A DNA stretch of 64,000 nt from Lindgomyces ingoldianus (GCF_010093535.1 NW_022985179.1:1188022-1252021), one strand, 5' to 3'; counted from the first letter of the stretch, positions 1-12,219 are shown. The notes: generated by a model not told the origin, from the letters alone. Program-made: numbers and translations.

Positions 1-2139
1 TATATTTACCTTTTTATATATTAGTGTCTTGTTATAAAATTCTTTATATAAAAAGATATATTAGCATTTTGCATAAAATTAATTTATATAAAAATAATTT
101 ATTAACTAACATCTTTTTTTATAATAAATAAAGTATTACTTTAATTATATAAAAGACTATAGTCTAAATAATCTTTTATATCCTCTTAAGCTTTTTCTAT
201 GTTGTTAATAGCTATATGTATGTAGTAAGCTATATTACTTATTAGTGTAGTACACATTCTAGAATTTATTTATAAATGCATTATTCTATTAATTAATTAT
301 AACCTAAAGTGCTAAACAGAGGTTACTATACAGTGCCTTATATATAAGCTTAATTAAAAACATTACTTATTTAAGTTTAAGTTACCCTTAGCATGCTTAT
401 ATAATAGTAGTATAAAGTAGTATCTTACTTTAAAATTATAAACTAAGAGCTTTTTATATAAAAGTAAGTTTATTAATTATAGCTTTAAAAGCTTTATATA
501 AAGTTTTTATAAAGTTTTTTTATTTACTTTATATAAAGCTTATTATTATCTAATTTATCTAATACTAGTTATAATTTATGTTAGTATTAAAGTAATTACT
601 AAGCTGCTTATATAGTAACTTCTATAATTATCCTAAACTAATATTATAAAAGTAGAACATGTGTACGCGCCTTTTAAGAATATTAAAAAAGATGCTTATA
701 TATAATGCCTTAAAGATAGTAAAGTGTTAGCAAAGCTTAATAAATACTATAGCCTTATTAGCTAGAATATTATATAGTTGCCCTATATAGTTATTCTTCT
801 TCTTCTATGCCTTCTAGAATTATATAACCTTCTTAGGCGCAAGGTTCTCTACTGTAATATCTTATATAGGTAAAAGTTAGTATAGATTATATAGTAATTA
901 AATTATATGCAGTAAGTACAAGCTTTAGAGAATCTTATGCAGAGCTGTAGCTACAGAAATATGTAGCTACCTAGTTGTGCTCTTGTACAGTAAGCTATTA
1001 CAAGGTAGTTATACTAATTATAGAGAAAGTATTAAGTCTATAGGTAATTTATATAAAGACATCCTCTGTTGCGTTAAGACTAGCAATAGTAGTAATAGTT
1101 TTATATAATACTTTAGTAGAATAGTAAATGTGTGTTCTTTTTTTATAAGTCTATATAGTATAGTAGCCTTTATTATGTCCTTTTTAAAGCTAATGCCCTT
1201 ATTCTATAAAGTAGTAATTAGTTTTTATAAAAATAGTTAGCTAAGATTTTTAAAGTGTATAAACTTTTACTTTATAAAGTTATTCTAAAAGTTTTTAAGT
1301 ATACATACATTTATTATGCTTAACATGTAGAGTTTTATAATTAAGTTAGCTATGTATAAATTAAGCTTCTTTTTAAGTATGTTATCTAATAGTTTAATTT
1401 TATTTACTTAATTTTTAATATTTATTTACTTTACTAGAGTCTTTGCTAAGATGCCTATAAAAAGTATGTATTAGTTATATGTTAATACATTATGCTAGCT
1501 AGTTATAGATAGAGCTAGCGTTGCTTATTGCTCTATAGTAGTTAGTTATGCGTTATTGCGCGCTGTCTTACTTCTTGTTATACGCTGCCTCTAAACAGCC
1601 TTATGCAAAAAGATAAAACAGACCTTCTAGTGTTAAATAAGCACTACTATTTATATAATACCTCTAAATAGTATTATACAAACAGGTTTTTTACTTTTAC
1701 TTAAGTAACTAAATAGAGATTTACAGCTACTTACATATAAATTAGACTTTATCTTTACTCTTACTAATTTATAGTTAAAGTAGTAAAGAAAAAAATTCTT
1801 CTTATACATAAACTTTTAAATAAAAAAGTATAAAAAAAGCTTTCTTTTTTATAGTATTTAAACTACTAATTAGTGTTAAATAGACTCTCTGCTAGCTAGC
1901 ACTTAGTGTTAGCAAATGCGTACAAGATAGAGAGGTTTACACAGTGTAAATATTGCACAGGGGTGTTAGGTAACTAGTGTTAATTGCTTCTCATTTTTCC
2001 TCTGTATAGAGGAAAAAGGGGATATCTAGATGTTCGCGCACAGAGGTTCGCGCACAAGCATCATGTGACATAGATACGTGATCCTGCTCGTGCGTGATCG
2101 CTCGTATCCAGGCCGCGACGCTGCTGCTGCGTACGGACA
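1..2139 (-). mobile_element. Ty1/Copia element E, 5' part, cut by window start
   Basis: This is the right-hand (5') end of a minus-strand Copia element. Its LTR lies at 1874-2139, reading on the minus strand from TGTCCGTACGCAGCAGCAGC to a TTAACA end. The internal part aligns by eye with Copia A: 440-580 matches about 6420-6570, although the copies are clearly diverged, so E looks like a separate subfamily. Just after the LTR (2140 on) the sequence becomes the 3' part of copy A, so E is inserted in A; the presumed TSD is ATACT but its partner lies outside the window. The interior is AT-rich and full of TAG/TAA stops, and no open frame survives. Assignment to Copia rests on similarity to copies A and B, which carry recognisable integrase and RVT_2-type reverse transcriptase remnants. 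Confidence 0.75.
1874..2139 (-). repeat. 5' LTR of Copia E (266 bp)
   Basis: The outer half (2020-2139) is nearly identical to the LTR of copy A (8650-8789) and keeps a GC-rich tail with GCGCGCAC and CTGCTGCTGC blocks. The inner half (1874-2000) has diverged from the other copies, including the stretch that reads TTAAGTGCTTATACTATAAG in copy B. Termini are TGT...ACA in minus orientation. Confidence 0.75.
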
Positions 2140-3528
2140 ATACTCTTTTTATATATTACTTAACATATTATTATGCAGCATCTTTATTTTTTAAGTTAAT
2201 TATATAAAGGTAGCTTACTTATTCTTTTTAAGTAAGAACTATTATATTATGTGTAAGTTTAATCTTTTTACTATTAAACTTAATAGGCTGCTTCTTTGCT
2301 AGAATAGTCTTACTTTTTATATAAAACTTTACTTTTTATAGTTTTTTTTCTCTCTTTACATAAAATTTTTTATTATAATGCTTAAAGTGTTATTTATTTA
2401 TAAGCTAGTAATACTAAAAGTGTGCTCTCTTTTATTAGTAATTAAAAAGTAAAGGTTGTATAAAAAGATGTGCATACATAGCTTTTTTTATAGTAGTTAT
2501 AGTATGTCTTAAACTAATATAGTCCTAATTTAGCAACTTTATATAAGGGTTGTACAACCTAGAGTATTATATTTAGTAGAAAGCTCTAGCGCATCTTCTT
2601 TAGTAGCTTTATGTATAGCATGTGTATAAGCTTATTTATTAATTAAATGTATACTTATATAATATTACATAGTTTAGAATGCATTTTATATATAGCTTTT
2701 AAGCTTACTTTTATAGCTAAAAGTAGTCTTTAGCTTATTCTTTAAATAGTTAGTAACTAGGTAAAAATTTCTTTCTTTTTTTTATTTAAGTAGCTAGTAA
2801 ACACTACGTAGGATTTTTTATATAGTTAGGTTGTTTTGCCTTTTACTTTTTATATAAAGTAAAGGTTAAAAATCTAACTTTTATACTTTATTAAGTTATA
2901 TACTATAACCTTAAAAGTGCTATTAGTAATTAAAGTGTCTATCTTTATATAGTCTAATTTTTTAAATAGTTTTTTAAGTATAGTAATTACACTATCTATA
3001 TAGAGCTTAATAAATAAGGCCTAATTATTTTTTTTTAGGTTAGAAATACCTAGTCTAAACTTTATGTAGGTTTTCTTTACTTTTTACTTCTTTTAGTGTC
3101 TATATCTTCTCTTTGCACTAGCGCAGCATTGCTATCCTAAGGGGCTTAGTCTATAGTAGGCTCTAGTTCTACTTTTATAATATTTTTATAAAGCTGTTTT
3201 TTTTTCCTTTTCTTTAAAAAATCTTTTTATATAAAGATTAGTTTATCTAGGTTATTTATTATAAGTAAGTTGTCTTTTTTTTTTATAGTATAGTTTAACC
3301 TATGTATATTAGAGCTTTAGTAGGCTATTTTTTTTTAATAATAATGTTTCTCTTTTTAATGCTCTTAATTTTATATAGGCTAGTCTAGCCTTTCTTCTTT
3401 CTTTATGCTATAATTTCTAAGCTAAGGGGAAAGTTAAGAACTTTATGCATTATAAAGCTATTATAAGTCTTAATTATATAATTAATGTTTACTTTTATAT
3501 AGTCTTTTTAAAGTATTTTTATTACTTT

Positions 3529-3726
3529 TTATATAGCACTTGCTTGTGTAATAATGTCTAGTAATAGCAAAAAGTCTAGGTTAATTCTTAAGTATGCTCT
3601 AAAGACTAGCAGCGTAGGTACTAAACTATACAGGCTAGCTATGTTGTTTAGAGCCTTAACTGCTATCTGTAGGATAGCCTTATTATTTATATAGTTACCT
3701 AGCTTAGTCTTTAGGATGTTAAACAC
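3529..3726 (-). pseudogene. Copia A polyprotein remnant (end of integrase region)
   Basis: A 65-codon open stretch includes ILQIAVKALNN and LVPTLLVFRAYLRI. This resembles the conserved block that follows the integrase core in a common ascomycete Copia polyprotein family, where an AVKALNDTAGPDGLVPTLL-like sequence is usual. The matching stretch in copy B is at 48747-48929 and encodes almost the same residues, so this is a relic of one conserved protein segment and not a small gene. It is open because few of its codons could be turned into stops by C-to-T change. The surrounding frames are broken. Confidence 0.7.
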
Positions 3727-4878
3727 TTGTTAGAGAGGTGTATGCGCGCACTTAACTTTTCTAACTACCTAATATGCTTCTACAGGCATCTGCCTGCATG
3801 TAGCTTTTATAATCTTTACATAAGCTTAAAAATTCTTTAAAGCAAAGTTTATACTAAAGTTATATATAATATAGTCTAGAGGTTCTTAATAAGTGTTAAT
3901 CTAGCATTTGCATAATGCATCCTAGGTATCTTGTGCAGACATAGATTTTAGGAATATAGCAGCCTAAAATAATATGTCTATATTAATAACATGTAAGACA
4001 TTTTTATTATTAATTTATATAATATTAATAATAACTTTATAGTTAAAGTAGGTGTTATTTTTAATTATAAACTTAAATCTTTATAAAGCCTAGTTATATA
4101 ATTAGTAGAGGTAGTAGAACTTCTTAATCTCTTCTAGCACTACAGCATTAATGTTGTAGCTAGCGCTAGTTAGCATCTTCTAGAGTCTCTCTATGCAGGG
4201 GTGTCTAAATTAGTAGTAAAGGCAGTAGAGTTCTAATTTAGTAAAAAAAGACATAAATTTTTTTTTACTAACATTAAAAAAAAAGTATTTTTATTTTTAT
4301 ATAATAAGTACAGTAGTTTTGTCTTTATATATAATAATATTTAAAATGTTGTTAAAGTATGCCCTAAGTTAGTTAGCATTTGCTAGTAATAGTAGAAATA
4401 GTGTTAAAGTCTCTAGAATATAGTATGTAACTAGACTAATTAGGTTCTAGATTTATATAGTACTAATTAATTTTTTTAGTGTCTAGCTTTTAAAGCTAAT
4501 ATCTGTTTAGCTAAGTGTTTAATTAATTTCTATACATAGGTTTTTTTATACATACGCCTTAAGTTAGAACTTGCTAATAGTAGAGATTTTTACTACGCCT
4601 ATATCTTATAGTTTGCCTTAGTATACTATATAGTATTATATGTTAAGAATAAACTGCTTAGTATACTTCTTAAGTTTAATGCTGTAGATGTTCTTTTCTG
4701 TTGCACAGTGTAGATAGGCAGTAAAGGTAAAGTAGTTAATAGCTTTTTTAGCATCTTTACCTTTTTATTTTATTTTTTTTACATTATATAATTTTTTTTT
4801 TTTAGGGTAACCTTTAAAGTTTTAGATGTATAAGATAATAGCTTTACATAATAAAGTCTTATTATAAAAAATTTTATA

Positions 4879-6009
4879 ACGTATCTAACAGGTTAGCTGG
4901 CCACACAGGTTAGCCGGCCACTTTTACTAAGCCCCTACTAAAACCACCCTATTCTTTCGCAAAACAGCCCACTTTAGCCTTGTATAAAGTAATACAACAT
5001 AAGATATTATTTAGAGTCTACTTTTACTACTTGCTTACACATATGTAAGTTATGCCTAGTCTAATTGCACTGTCTACATTGCCTTTAACTTAGCTTACCT
5101 CTTTTAGCGCGCACCTGCGTCTTTAGCTTCTTCTTATTACTACGCGCTTTAAACTCCTTTAGAGCAGTTAAACAAGCCTTATTCTTAACTATTAAGGTCT
5201 TTTTTGCCTAAATCTGCTTTCTTTTATGTAATCTATGTTGTGTAGTAGCTTTATTTACTGCTTAAAGCTTTATAATCTTATAGCTTACTTTATTATGTTA
5301 ATGCCCTAGATAACTATTATCTACTTTTTATTACTTTACTATATTACCTTTAGCTGTTCTTATCTCTTTAAAGCTATAACAACTGCTCTAGTTAATATCT
5401 AGCCTATTATAAAGCCTAACTTGTTAAAGTTATACCTGTCTTTATCCTAGATACTATACTTAGCTTTTATGTTAGCTACTAGGCAAAACTAGCCCTAGAT
5501 AACCTTTAGATTCTTATAAAGCGCTTTTTTATAATTATACTTATAATTAAACTTTATTATAAACTTAGAGCAGTGCTTAACCTACATACTAGTCTAGTTT
5601 AAGCTAACCTGGCCTAGATTACGCTCTGCAGGCAAGGAATTAGCTATATTAGCTACAGCTGCAAGCCTAGAGAGAAATCTGCGTGTAATAAGCTTAAGTA
5701 TGTACTTAACAACTACTTTTTTTTAAGCTTAGTTAGATTCCTTAATTTAGGCTAGCATTCTGCTTATAAAGGCTGTCTAGCGCGTTAATTGCTTAGTGTT
5801 GTGTAAGAGACATTATAGATAGCTGCAGCGTGTTATAAGAAGAGTTTTAAGTCTTATTTAAAAGCCTAAAGAGCAAGCTATATCTAACATTCTTTAAAAA
5901 ATTTAATCTAGTGTTGTTGTTAAGGCATTATGTAGATAGGTAGAGTTTAGTAGGGGCTTAGCAAAAGTGGCCGGCCAACCCGTGTGGCCAGCCAACCTGT
6001 TAGGTACGT
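4879..6009 (-). mobile_element. Fot1/pogo-like deletion derivative, GGCCGGCC-type TIRs
   Basis: A 1131-bp element is flanked by TA on both sides (4877-4878 and 6010-6011). Its long terminal inverted repeats begin ACGTA(T/C)CTAACAGG and continue through GGCCGGCCAC-like sequence and TTTTGCTAAGCCCCTACT. It is the reverse-oriented sister of 11088-12219. Read on the minus strand, the right end carries the start of a decayed Fot1/pogo transposase (CENP-B-like helix-turn-helix region) joined directly to the basic C-terminal tail, so the DDE core is deleted. It lies inside Copia A. Not mobile by itself; it would need a transposase from elsewhere. Confidence 0.78.
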
Positions 6010-7555
6010 TATAAGGTCATGTACTAGTTCTTTACTTATGTATAGTTATTATAAGGGTAGTTTAATAACTAATATCTTTTTTATAGCAGACAAAGCACTT
6101 CTTTATCTGCGTGCAGTTGTCTCTAGATTATAGCCTAAACCTAGATAAAGATTTTCTATGTTATCTTTTTTTATGCAGAGGGAAGCTTCCTTCTTATTAT
6201 ACAGAGTTATATTAGTAGTCTGTGTAGTATGCATTAGGCAGTTCCTAGAGGTATTAGTTTACTCTTTAGTCTATAGTAACTTAGAGTAATGCCTATAAGT
6301 TACTAAATAAAGCTTTGCATAAGAGCTTAATAGTAAACATAGCATGTTTTAGTTCTAGTTATTCTTAACAGGCTTATATAATAGCAGTGTGCAGTAGAAC
6401 ATTCTCTTAAAATTTTGTTCTTAGTGCTCTTTATATAAGTGTAAGCTTATTAATTATTGTTTTAAAAACTTTATATAAACTCTTATTAAAGTCCTTTTAT
6501 TAGCATTATGTAAAAGTTATTATTGTCTAGTCTGTCTAGTACTAGCTATAGTTTACATTAGTGTTAAAGTAACTACTTAAGGTGTTGTATAAATGCTTCT
6601 AGTTATATCTAAGGCCTATGTTGTGCATATAGTACATATTTACCTAACCTTTTAGAATATCTAGAAAGATGTCTATGTACTAAGTTTTTTAGATATTTAG
6701 CTATTAACATAGATTAATAAAATTTTTTATTTTATTTATAAAAATGTTATATAGTTAACTTATGTAGTTATTATTTTTTTTTATACTTTTTAGAATTATA
6801 TAATCTTATCTGCTAAAAGTTTTTCTTTAGTAGTTTCCCTCTAAGGTAGAAGTTTATACAGGTTGTAATGTAGTATAGATTATGCAGGTGGTATTAGTAG
6901 TGCATACACTACTGCAGGCAGTGGTGTGTACAATTAAGGGTGTGGAGCAGGCGTTAAGTAGGGTGGCATGTATTGTTTATACAGTAATTAGTGTAGTGCT
7001 AGCTAAGGTGTAGAAGTAGGTAATGCTAGTACATTTAGTGTTAATAGTAGCATTATGTTTAGTCTACTTCTGTGCAAAGCCTTATATAGTAATAAAGGTT
7101 ATATATAAAGCCTTTTTAGTGCAATTGCTTTTTTTATGCTATATTATATAGCTTCTAGGCTTAGGTACCTTTAGTGCCTAGCTGTAGTGTAATTCTCTTG
7201 TCTTTTAGCACTTATATAAGCTCTCTTTTAAATATGCAGCTAAGTGCTAAGAAGTTTTATAGTGTTTATTTTTTAAAATCCTTTATATATAAACTTAGAA
7301 AAGTAGCGCTCTTCTAAGTTATTATACATACATTAGTAATTATATAATTTATATATAATTTAGTTTATAAGCTTATTAGAGCCTTTAACATGTTAATCTT
7401 ATTATTTTAGTACTCTAGGCTAGTCTTATTTTATAGTGTTACTTTTAATATCTTTATGTCCTTTATAAGTTGTTTATATAATAGAAATTATTCCTTATTC
7501 TTTTTATTATTACGCAGAGTTGTTAGTTACTAGTAGGATTTTATTATAATAGTAT

Positions 7556-8440
7556 AGTTAATTGCTTTTCTAGTAGATTGCGCAGGTACTGCTATTGTCT
7601 AGCTACTAGGTTATGCAGCTTTAATAGCTTTAGTGTGCGCCTTACACTATCTCCTCTTTACTTTGTATAGTAGTAGAGCTTGCTGTACAATGTAAAGAAT
7701 TAATCTACTATTCTAAAAGATAAGTAACTAAATAAAGTACTTTATAAAGTGTAAGTGCTTTATTATTACTTTTTTTAAAGAATAAGTAACAAAACAAAGT
7801 GCCTTACAAAGTGTAGAGTTAATTGCTTGTGCAGTAGATTGCGCGGGTACTGCTGTTGTCTAGCTGCTAGGTTGTGCAGCTTTAATAGCTTTAGTGTGCG
7901 CTTTACACTATCTCCTCTTTACTTTGTATAGTAGTAGAGCTTGCTGTATAATGTAAAGGATTAATCTGCTATTCTAAAAGATAAGTAACTAAATAAAGTA
8001 CTTTATAAGGTGTAAGTGCTTTGTTGTTACTTTTTTTAAACAATAAGTAACAAAACAAAGTGCCTTATAAAGCGTAGAGTTAATTGCTTGTGCAGTAGAT
8101 CACGCAGGTACTGCTGTTGTCTAGCTGCTAGGTTGTGCAGCTTTAATAGCTTTAGTGTGCGCCTTACACTATCTCCTTTTTACTTTGTACAGTAGCAGAG
8201 CTTGCTGTACAATGTAAAGGATTAATGTGCTATTATCTAGCTGCTAGGTTGTGCAGCTTTAGTAGCTTTAGTGTGTGTCTTACACTATCTCCTCTTTACT
8301 TTGTACAGTAGCAGAGCTTGCTGTACAATGCAAAGGATTAATCTGCTATCCTAAGGGATAGGTAACTAAACAAAGTACCTTATAAGGTGTAGGTGCTCTA
8401 TTATTACTCTTTCTAAGAGATAGGTAATAAAATAAAGTAC
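7556..8440. repeat. 261-bp tandem repeat in the Copia A leader
   Basis: The phrase AGTTAATTGCTT...GTAGATTGCGC begins at 7556, 7817 and about 8078, giving a period of 261 bp; a shorter fourth unit begins near 8230. The unit contains CAGCTTTAATAGCTTTAGTG and an inverted TACTTTATAAAGTG-like segment. It lies between the 5' LTR and the coding region. Copia B has about one and a half to two units (45630-46020) and Copia C about one (31840-32040). Confidence 0.85.
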
Positions 8441-8509
8441 CTTATAAAGCATAAGTACTTTATTATTACTCTTGCTAATTTACAGTTAATTAAATTAACT
8501 ACTAATTAG

Positions 8510-8789
8510 TGTTAAATAGGCTCTAATAGCTAGCTGCTTATAGTATAAGCACTTAAGTAGTAAGAGTAAGAGTAGTGTACAGTGTGCATAGTGTATAAAG
8601 TAGGTAAGGTAAGGGCAACATGTTTCTAGTTCTATTGCTCTTGTCTTTCCTCTATACAGAGGAAAAGGGGGATATCTAGATGTTCGCGCATAGAGGTTCG
8701 CGCACGAGCATCATGTGACATAGATACGTGATCCTGCTCGTGCGCGATCGCTTGTATCCAGGCCGCGACGCTGCTGCTGCGTACAGACA
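8510..8789 (-). repeat. 5' LTR of Copia A (280 bp)
   Basis: This is the reverse complement of the 280-bp LTRs of Copia B (45323-45602 and 51700-51979). On the plus strand it runs from TGTTAAATAGGC to GCGTACAGACA. It contains the palindromic CCTCTATACAGAGG near the middle and GCGCACGAGC / GCTCGTGCGC inverted motifs. Confidence 0.88.
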
Positions 8790-9150
8790 AGTATAGTAAG
8801 CTTTACTAATAACTTACTTTATTTTTAGTAATACTATAAAGATAGTAAAATTATTACTATTTATATAGTTTTTTACATATTATACTTTTTATAGCTATTT
8901 AATATAGGTTATTTTACTTTTATAAAAAAGTATATAGGCGCTAAGCTAAAAACTTTATATATAACTAAATTACTTATTATAAAGTAAGCTTATAAGTAAA
9001 GTAATTCTTAAAAGTAAATAATAGCTAGCTAATTTTTATCTTTAATTAAGTTAGTAAAATTTCTTTTTTAAAAACTAAAGGTTTATATAAATTTAAGATT
9101 AGTTATCTAGAAATTAGTTAATTATTAGCTGTAATTAAGAGAACATGTTC
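8790..9150 (+). mobile_element. Fot1/pogo transposase core fragment
   Basis: 8790-8990 is the reverse complement of 58601-58770 in the near-full-length Fot1 element, with many transitions; the shared block includes GGCGCTAAGCTAAAAACTTT. It therefore derives from the central DDE part of a Fot1/pogo transposase. Copia A ends exactly at its left edge, so A probably inserted into this older fragment. From about 9000 to 9150 the match fades and nothing else is recognised. Confidence 0.55.
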
Positions 9151-10490
9151 TAGCTCTAGCTCTCAACGTGTTTCTGCTCTTACAATAGTCTTTCTCTTCT
9201 TTGCACCTTGCGTTCTCTAGCGTTGCACCTGTTCCTTTCACTGCCTAATACCGCCACGCTACGCCTAACACTGCTATATAATATCTTTAATTTAATTGTT
9301 TTAGCATTAAACCCCTAGTTGTAGAGCTGTAGCTTGTGTAGTTTGTTGCCTCTGCAGGAATTTCTTAGAGTGCTGGGGAGCTCTAGCGCTGCCTCTGCCT
9401 CTGCCTCTGCCTCTCTATCACCGCAAACATTAATGTAGTACATGTAATACCTTAATAAGCTGTTTTGTTTGCATAACTGCTAGTTTTAGCTTCTTTAACT
9501 GCTGTTTAAATATAATAGGCTAATGCCTAGAGGTGTTAGTAAGAGATTACCTAGCAGTGTTAGGAAATGCATAAAGTAAATTGCAGCAAATTGTAGCAAA
9601 CTACAGCAAATTGCAGCAAACTATAGCAAATTGCAGCAAACTATAGCAAATTAAAGCAAACTACAGTAGATTACAGCAGCAGGCAACAATCTCTAGTAGA
9701 TATTAGTTGTGTTGCAAGTAGCTCTACGTATAGAGAGGGTTCTAGGGGGGTAATGCCTCTAGAAAAAAAAGCCTTACAAAGGATAGCAATAATTGCACAT
9801 AAGCTAGTGTTAGAGTAATAGGAAATTACTAAGCTTTAAGCAGCTAATAAGGCAGCTATATTTAGAAAGGCCTACGCTTAACAGCTTAAAATAAGTTTAG
9901 AGTGCGCAGTAACAGGAAAAAGGCAAAGAAGCAAGTGTAAGCTAAAGTAGATAAGCAATCCTAAAGACGCTACAAATAGTGCAATTAGACTAGGCATAAC
10001 GCGCAAACGTGTAAGCAAGAAGTAGAAGTAGTATCTAAATAATATTCTAGGCTGTATTGTACTCTATAGTGCTAGAGTGGGTTGTTATAGGCTATAATAA
10101 AGTTTGTTGTGGTGTGGTCTTAGCAAAAGTAAGCAACTTAGGTGTGCGAGCAACTGCCAATCCCTGACACACTGACGCGGCTGATGCCAATCCCTAACGC
10201 ACCAATGTGGCTAGAGAGGTGGAACAGACGCAACTAACTATAATTTAAACATGTTTTACACAACGCATGCTAGAGCAAACTGCATGCAAATTAGCGTAAA
10301 GGCGCACTTACATTAGGTATACATTTTTTTTTAAAAAAGAATATAATAAACACATAAGGTGACAGAGAAACAGCGTTACTAGAGTTTATCTAAAGAAATT
10401 CTAACTAACTAGCGCGTCTAAAAGAGGACATTCTGCTTAACTTTTCGTTCTGCAAACCTGAATATAATAAGCAGAGCAAGCTCTGCTAAT
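9151..10490 (+). repeat. Repeat C, copy 1 (composite, uninterrupted)
   Basis: About 1.34 kb is shared with 43074-45173, where three other elements have inserted. Parts in order are: a start at TAGCTCTAGCTCT; a CCTCTGCCTCTGCCTCTG run (9380-9413); a 10-bp minisatellite (about 9577-9690); the 3' end of a Fot1-like transposase with its right TIR, broken off at GAGCAACTGCC (9740-10170); and a tail ending in the hairpin GCAGAGCAAGCTCTGC followed by TAAT. The hairpin next to CTAA recalls a Helitron 3' end, but the 5' end is not convincing and no Rep/helicase sequence is visible. The unit has moved as a block at least once. Confidence 0.72.
9577..9690. repeat. 10-bp minisatellite in repeat C
   Basis: About eleven imperfect units of AGCAAATTGC occur, with variants AGCAAACTAC and AGCAAACTAT. 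The equivalent array in copy 2 is at 43913-44035. The unit is the same as that found in the Copia2 LTRs (TGCAGCAAAT), read in another register. Confidence 0.85.
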
Positions 10491-11087
10491 AAAGCGCCTA
10501 TGTTTAGACACTCTAGAATTAAAAACTTTTAAAAAAAGTTAAAAGACATAATTCTAAGAATAATACCTAGGCTTAAACAGCTATGCACAGAGGTATTACA
10601 TAAATGTAATACCTGCAACTAGAATCACTTTAGACAACATAAACTTTATAAAGTTCTTTAGCTAATAGAAGCTCTTAAACAGCTATAGACTATAATAACT
10701 ATAGACTTTATTCCTAGCTTACTCTCTTTATAGAAACTAGAATCTAAAAGACTTTATAATATAATAGTAGTTACTGTAGATAAAACAACTAAGATGCTAT
10801 ATTTTTAAGCATTAAAAAAAGATAATAATAGCTAAAAAAAACCTTATTTATAAACTTAAACAACACATTTTTAGTATCTATAAAACCTTAGAAATTATTA
10901 TATTAGACTATAATAAGCTATCTACAGCACACTGTTAGTTAGTAGCTATAAGACACTTAAATGTTAAACATAGGCTGTTAATAGCTTACTATCTCTAGAC
11001 AGACAGACAAACTAAATAGGCTAACACTAAAATAGAAAAATACCTCTAGAAGAACATCTCTTATAAATAAATAAATTAGATAGAATA

Positions 11088-12219
11088 ACGTACCTAACGG
11101 GTTAGCCGGCCACACAGGTTGGCCGGCCACTTTTGCTAAGCCCCTACTAAACTCTACCTATCTACATAATGCCTTAACAACAACACTAGATTAAATCTTC
11201 TAAATAATGTTAGATATAGCTTGCTCTTTAGGCTTTTAAATAAGACTTAAAACTTTTCTTATAACACACTGCAGCTATCTATAATGTCTCTTACACAACA
11301 CTAAGCAATTAACGCGCTAGACAGCCTTTACAAGCAGAATGCTAGCCTAAATTAAGAAATCTAACTAAGCTTAAAAAGAAAGTAGTTGTTAAGTATATAC
11401 TTAAGCTTATAACACATAGATTTCTCTCTAGGCTTATAGCTATAGCTAATATAGCTAATTTCTTACCTATAGAGCGTAATCTAGGCTAGGTTAGCTTAAA
11501 CTAGACTAGTATATAAGTTAAGCACTGCCTTAAGTTTATAATAAAGTTTAATTATAAGTATAATTATAAAAGAGTGCTTTATAAGAATCTAAAGGTTATC
11601 TAGGGCTAGTTTTGCCTAGTAGCTAACATAAAAGCTAAGTACAGTATTTAGAATAAAGACAGGTATAACTTTAATAAGTTAAGCTTTATAATAAGCTAGA
11701 TATTAACTAGAGTAGTTGTTATAGCTTTAGAGAGATAAAGATAGCTAAAGGTAGTATAGTAAAGTAATAAAGAGTAGACAATAGTTATCTAGAGCATTAA
11801 TATAATAAAGTAGGCTATAAGATTACAGAGCTTTAAGCAGCAAATAAGGCTACTACATAACATAAATTATATAAAAGGAAGTAGATTTAGGCAAAAAAGA
11901 CCTTAATAGTTAAAAATAGGGCTTATCTAACTGCTTTAAAGAAGTTTAGAGCGCATAGTAATAGAAAGAAGCTAAAGACGCAGGTGCGCGCTAAAAAAGG
12001 TAAGCTAAGTTAAAGGTAATATAAGCAGTGCAATTAAACTAACCATAACTTACATACATATAAGTAAGTAGTAAAAGTAGACTCTAAATAATATCTTATG
12101 TTGTATTACTTTATATAGAGCTAAAGTAGGCTGTTTTGCGAGAGAATAGAGTAGTTTTAGTAGGGGCTTGGCAAAAGTGGCCGGCTAACCTGTGTGGCCG
12201 GCTAACCTGTTAGGTACGT
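11088..12219 (+). mobile_element. Fot1/pogo-like deletion derivative, GGCCGGCC-type TIRs
   Basis: A 1132-bp element has TA on each side (11086-11087, 12220-12221) and TIRs starting ACGTACCTAACGGGTTAGCC. The plus strand begins with the transposase N-terminal region (IANIANF, then N-KLSFII) and jumps to the basic C-terminal part (KKRS--R-KRP, about 11860-12010); the catalytic DDE core is missing. It splits the Gypsy integrase just after the TDRQT motif. It is the sister of 4879-6009. Confidence 0.8.

Larger units (their letters stand above)
2140..8789 (-). mobile_element. Ty1/Copia element A (minus strand), interrupted
   Basis: This is a copy of the same Copia family as elements B and C, in reverse orientation. 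The 5' LTR is at 8510-8789, followed (leftwards) by a 261-bp tandem repeat region, a decayed gag/integrase/RT region and a break at 2140 where element E is inserted. It aligns along its length with Copia B: for instance 2140-2200 is the reverse complement of 50240-50320 plus 50597-50620. A Fot1 deletion derivative sits at 4879-6009; removing it and one TA restores the sequence found uninterrupted in B near 47600. Stops (TAG, TAA) occur in all frames. The 3' LTR is not in the window, because it lies beyond element E. Confidence 0.82.

Noticed and set aside
7556..8440. A repeat array that might resemble a CRISPR locus
   Set aside because: The units are 261 bp, contiguous and without spacers, inside a retrotransposon leader of a eukaryote.
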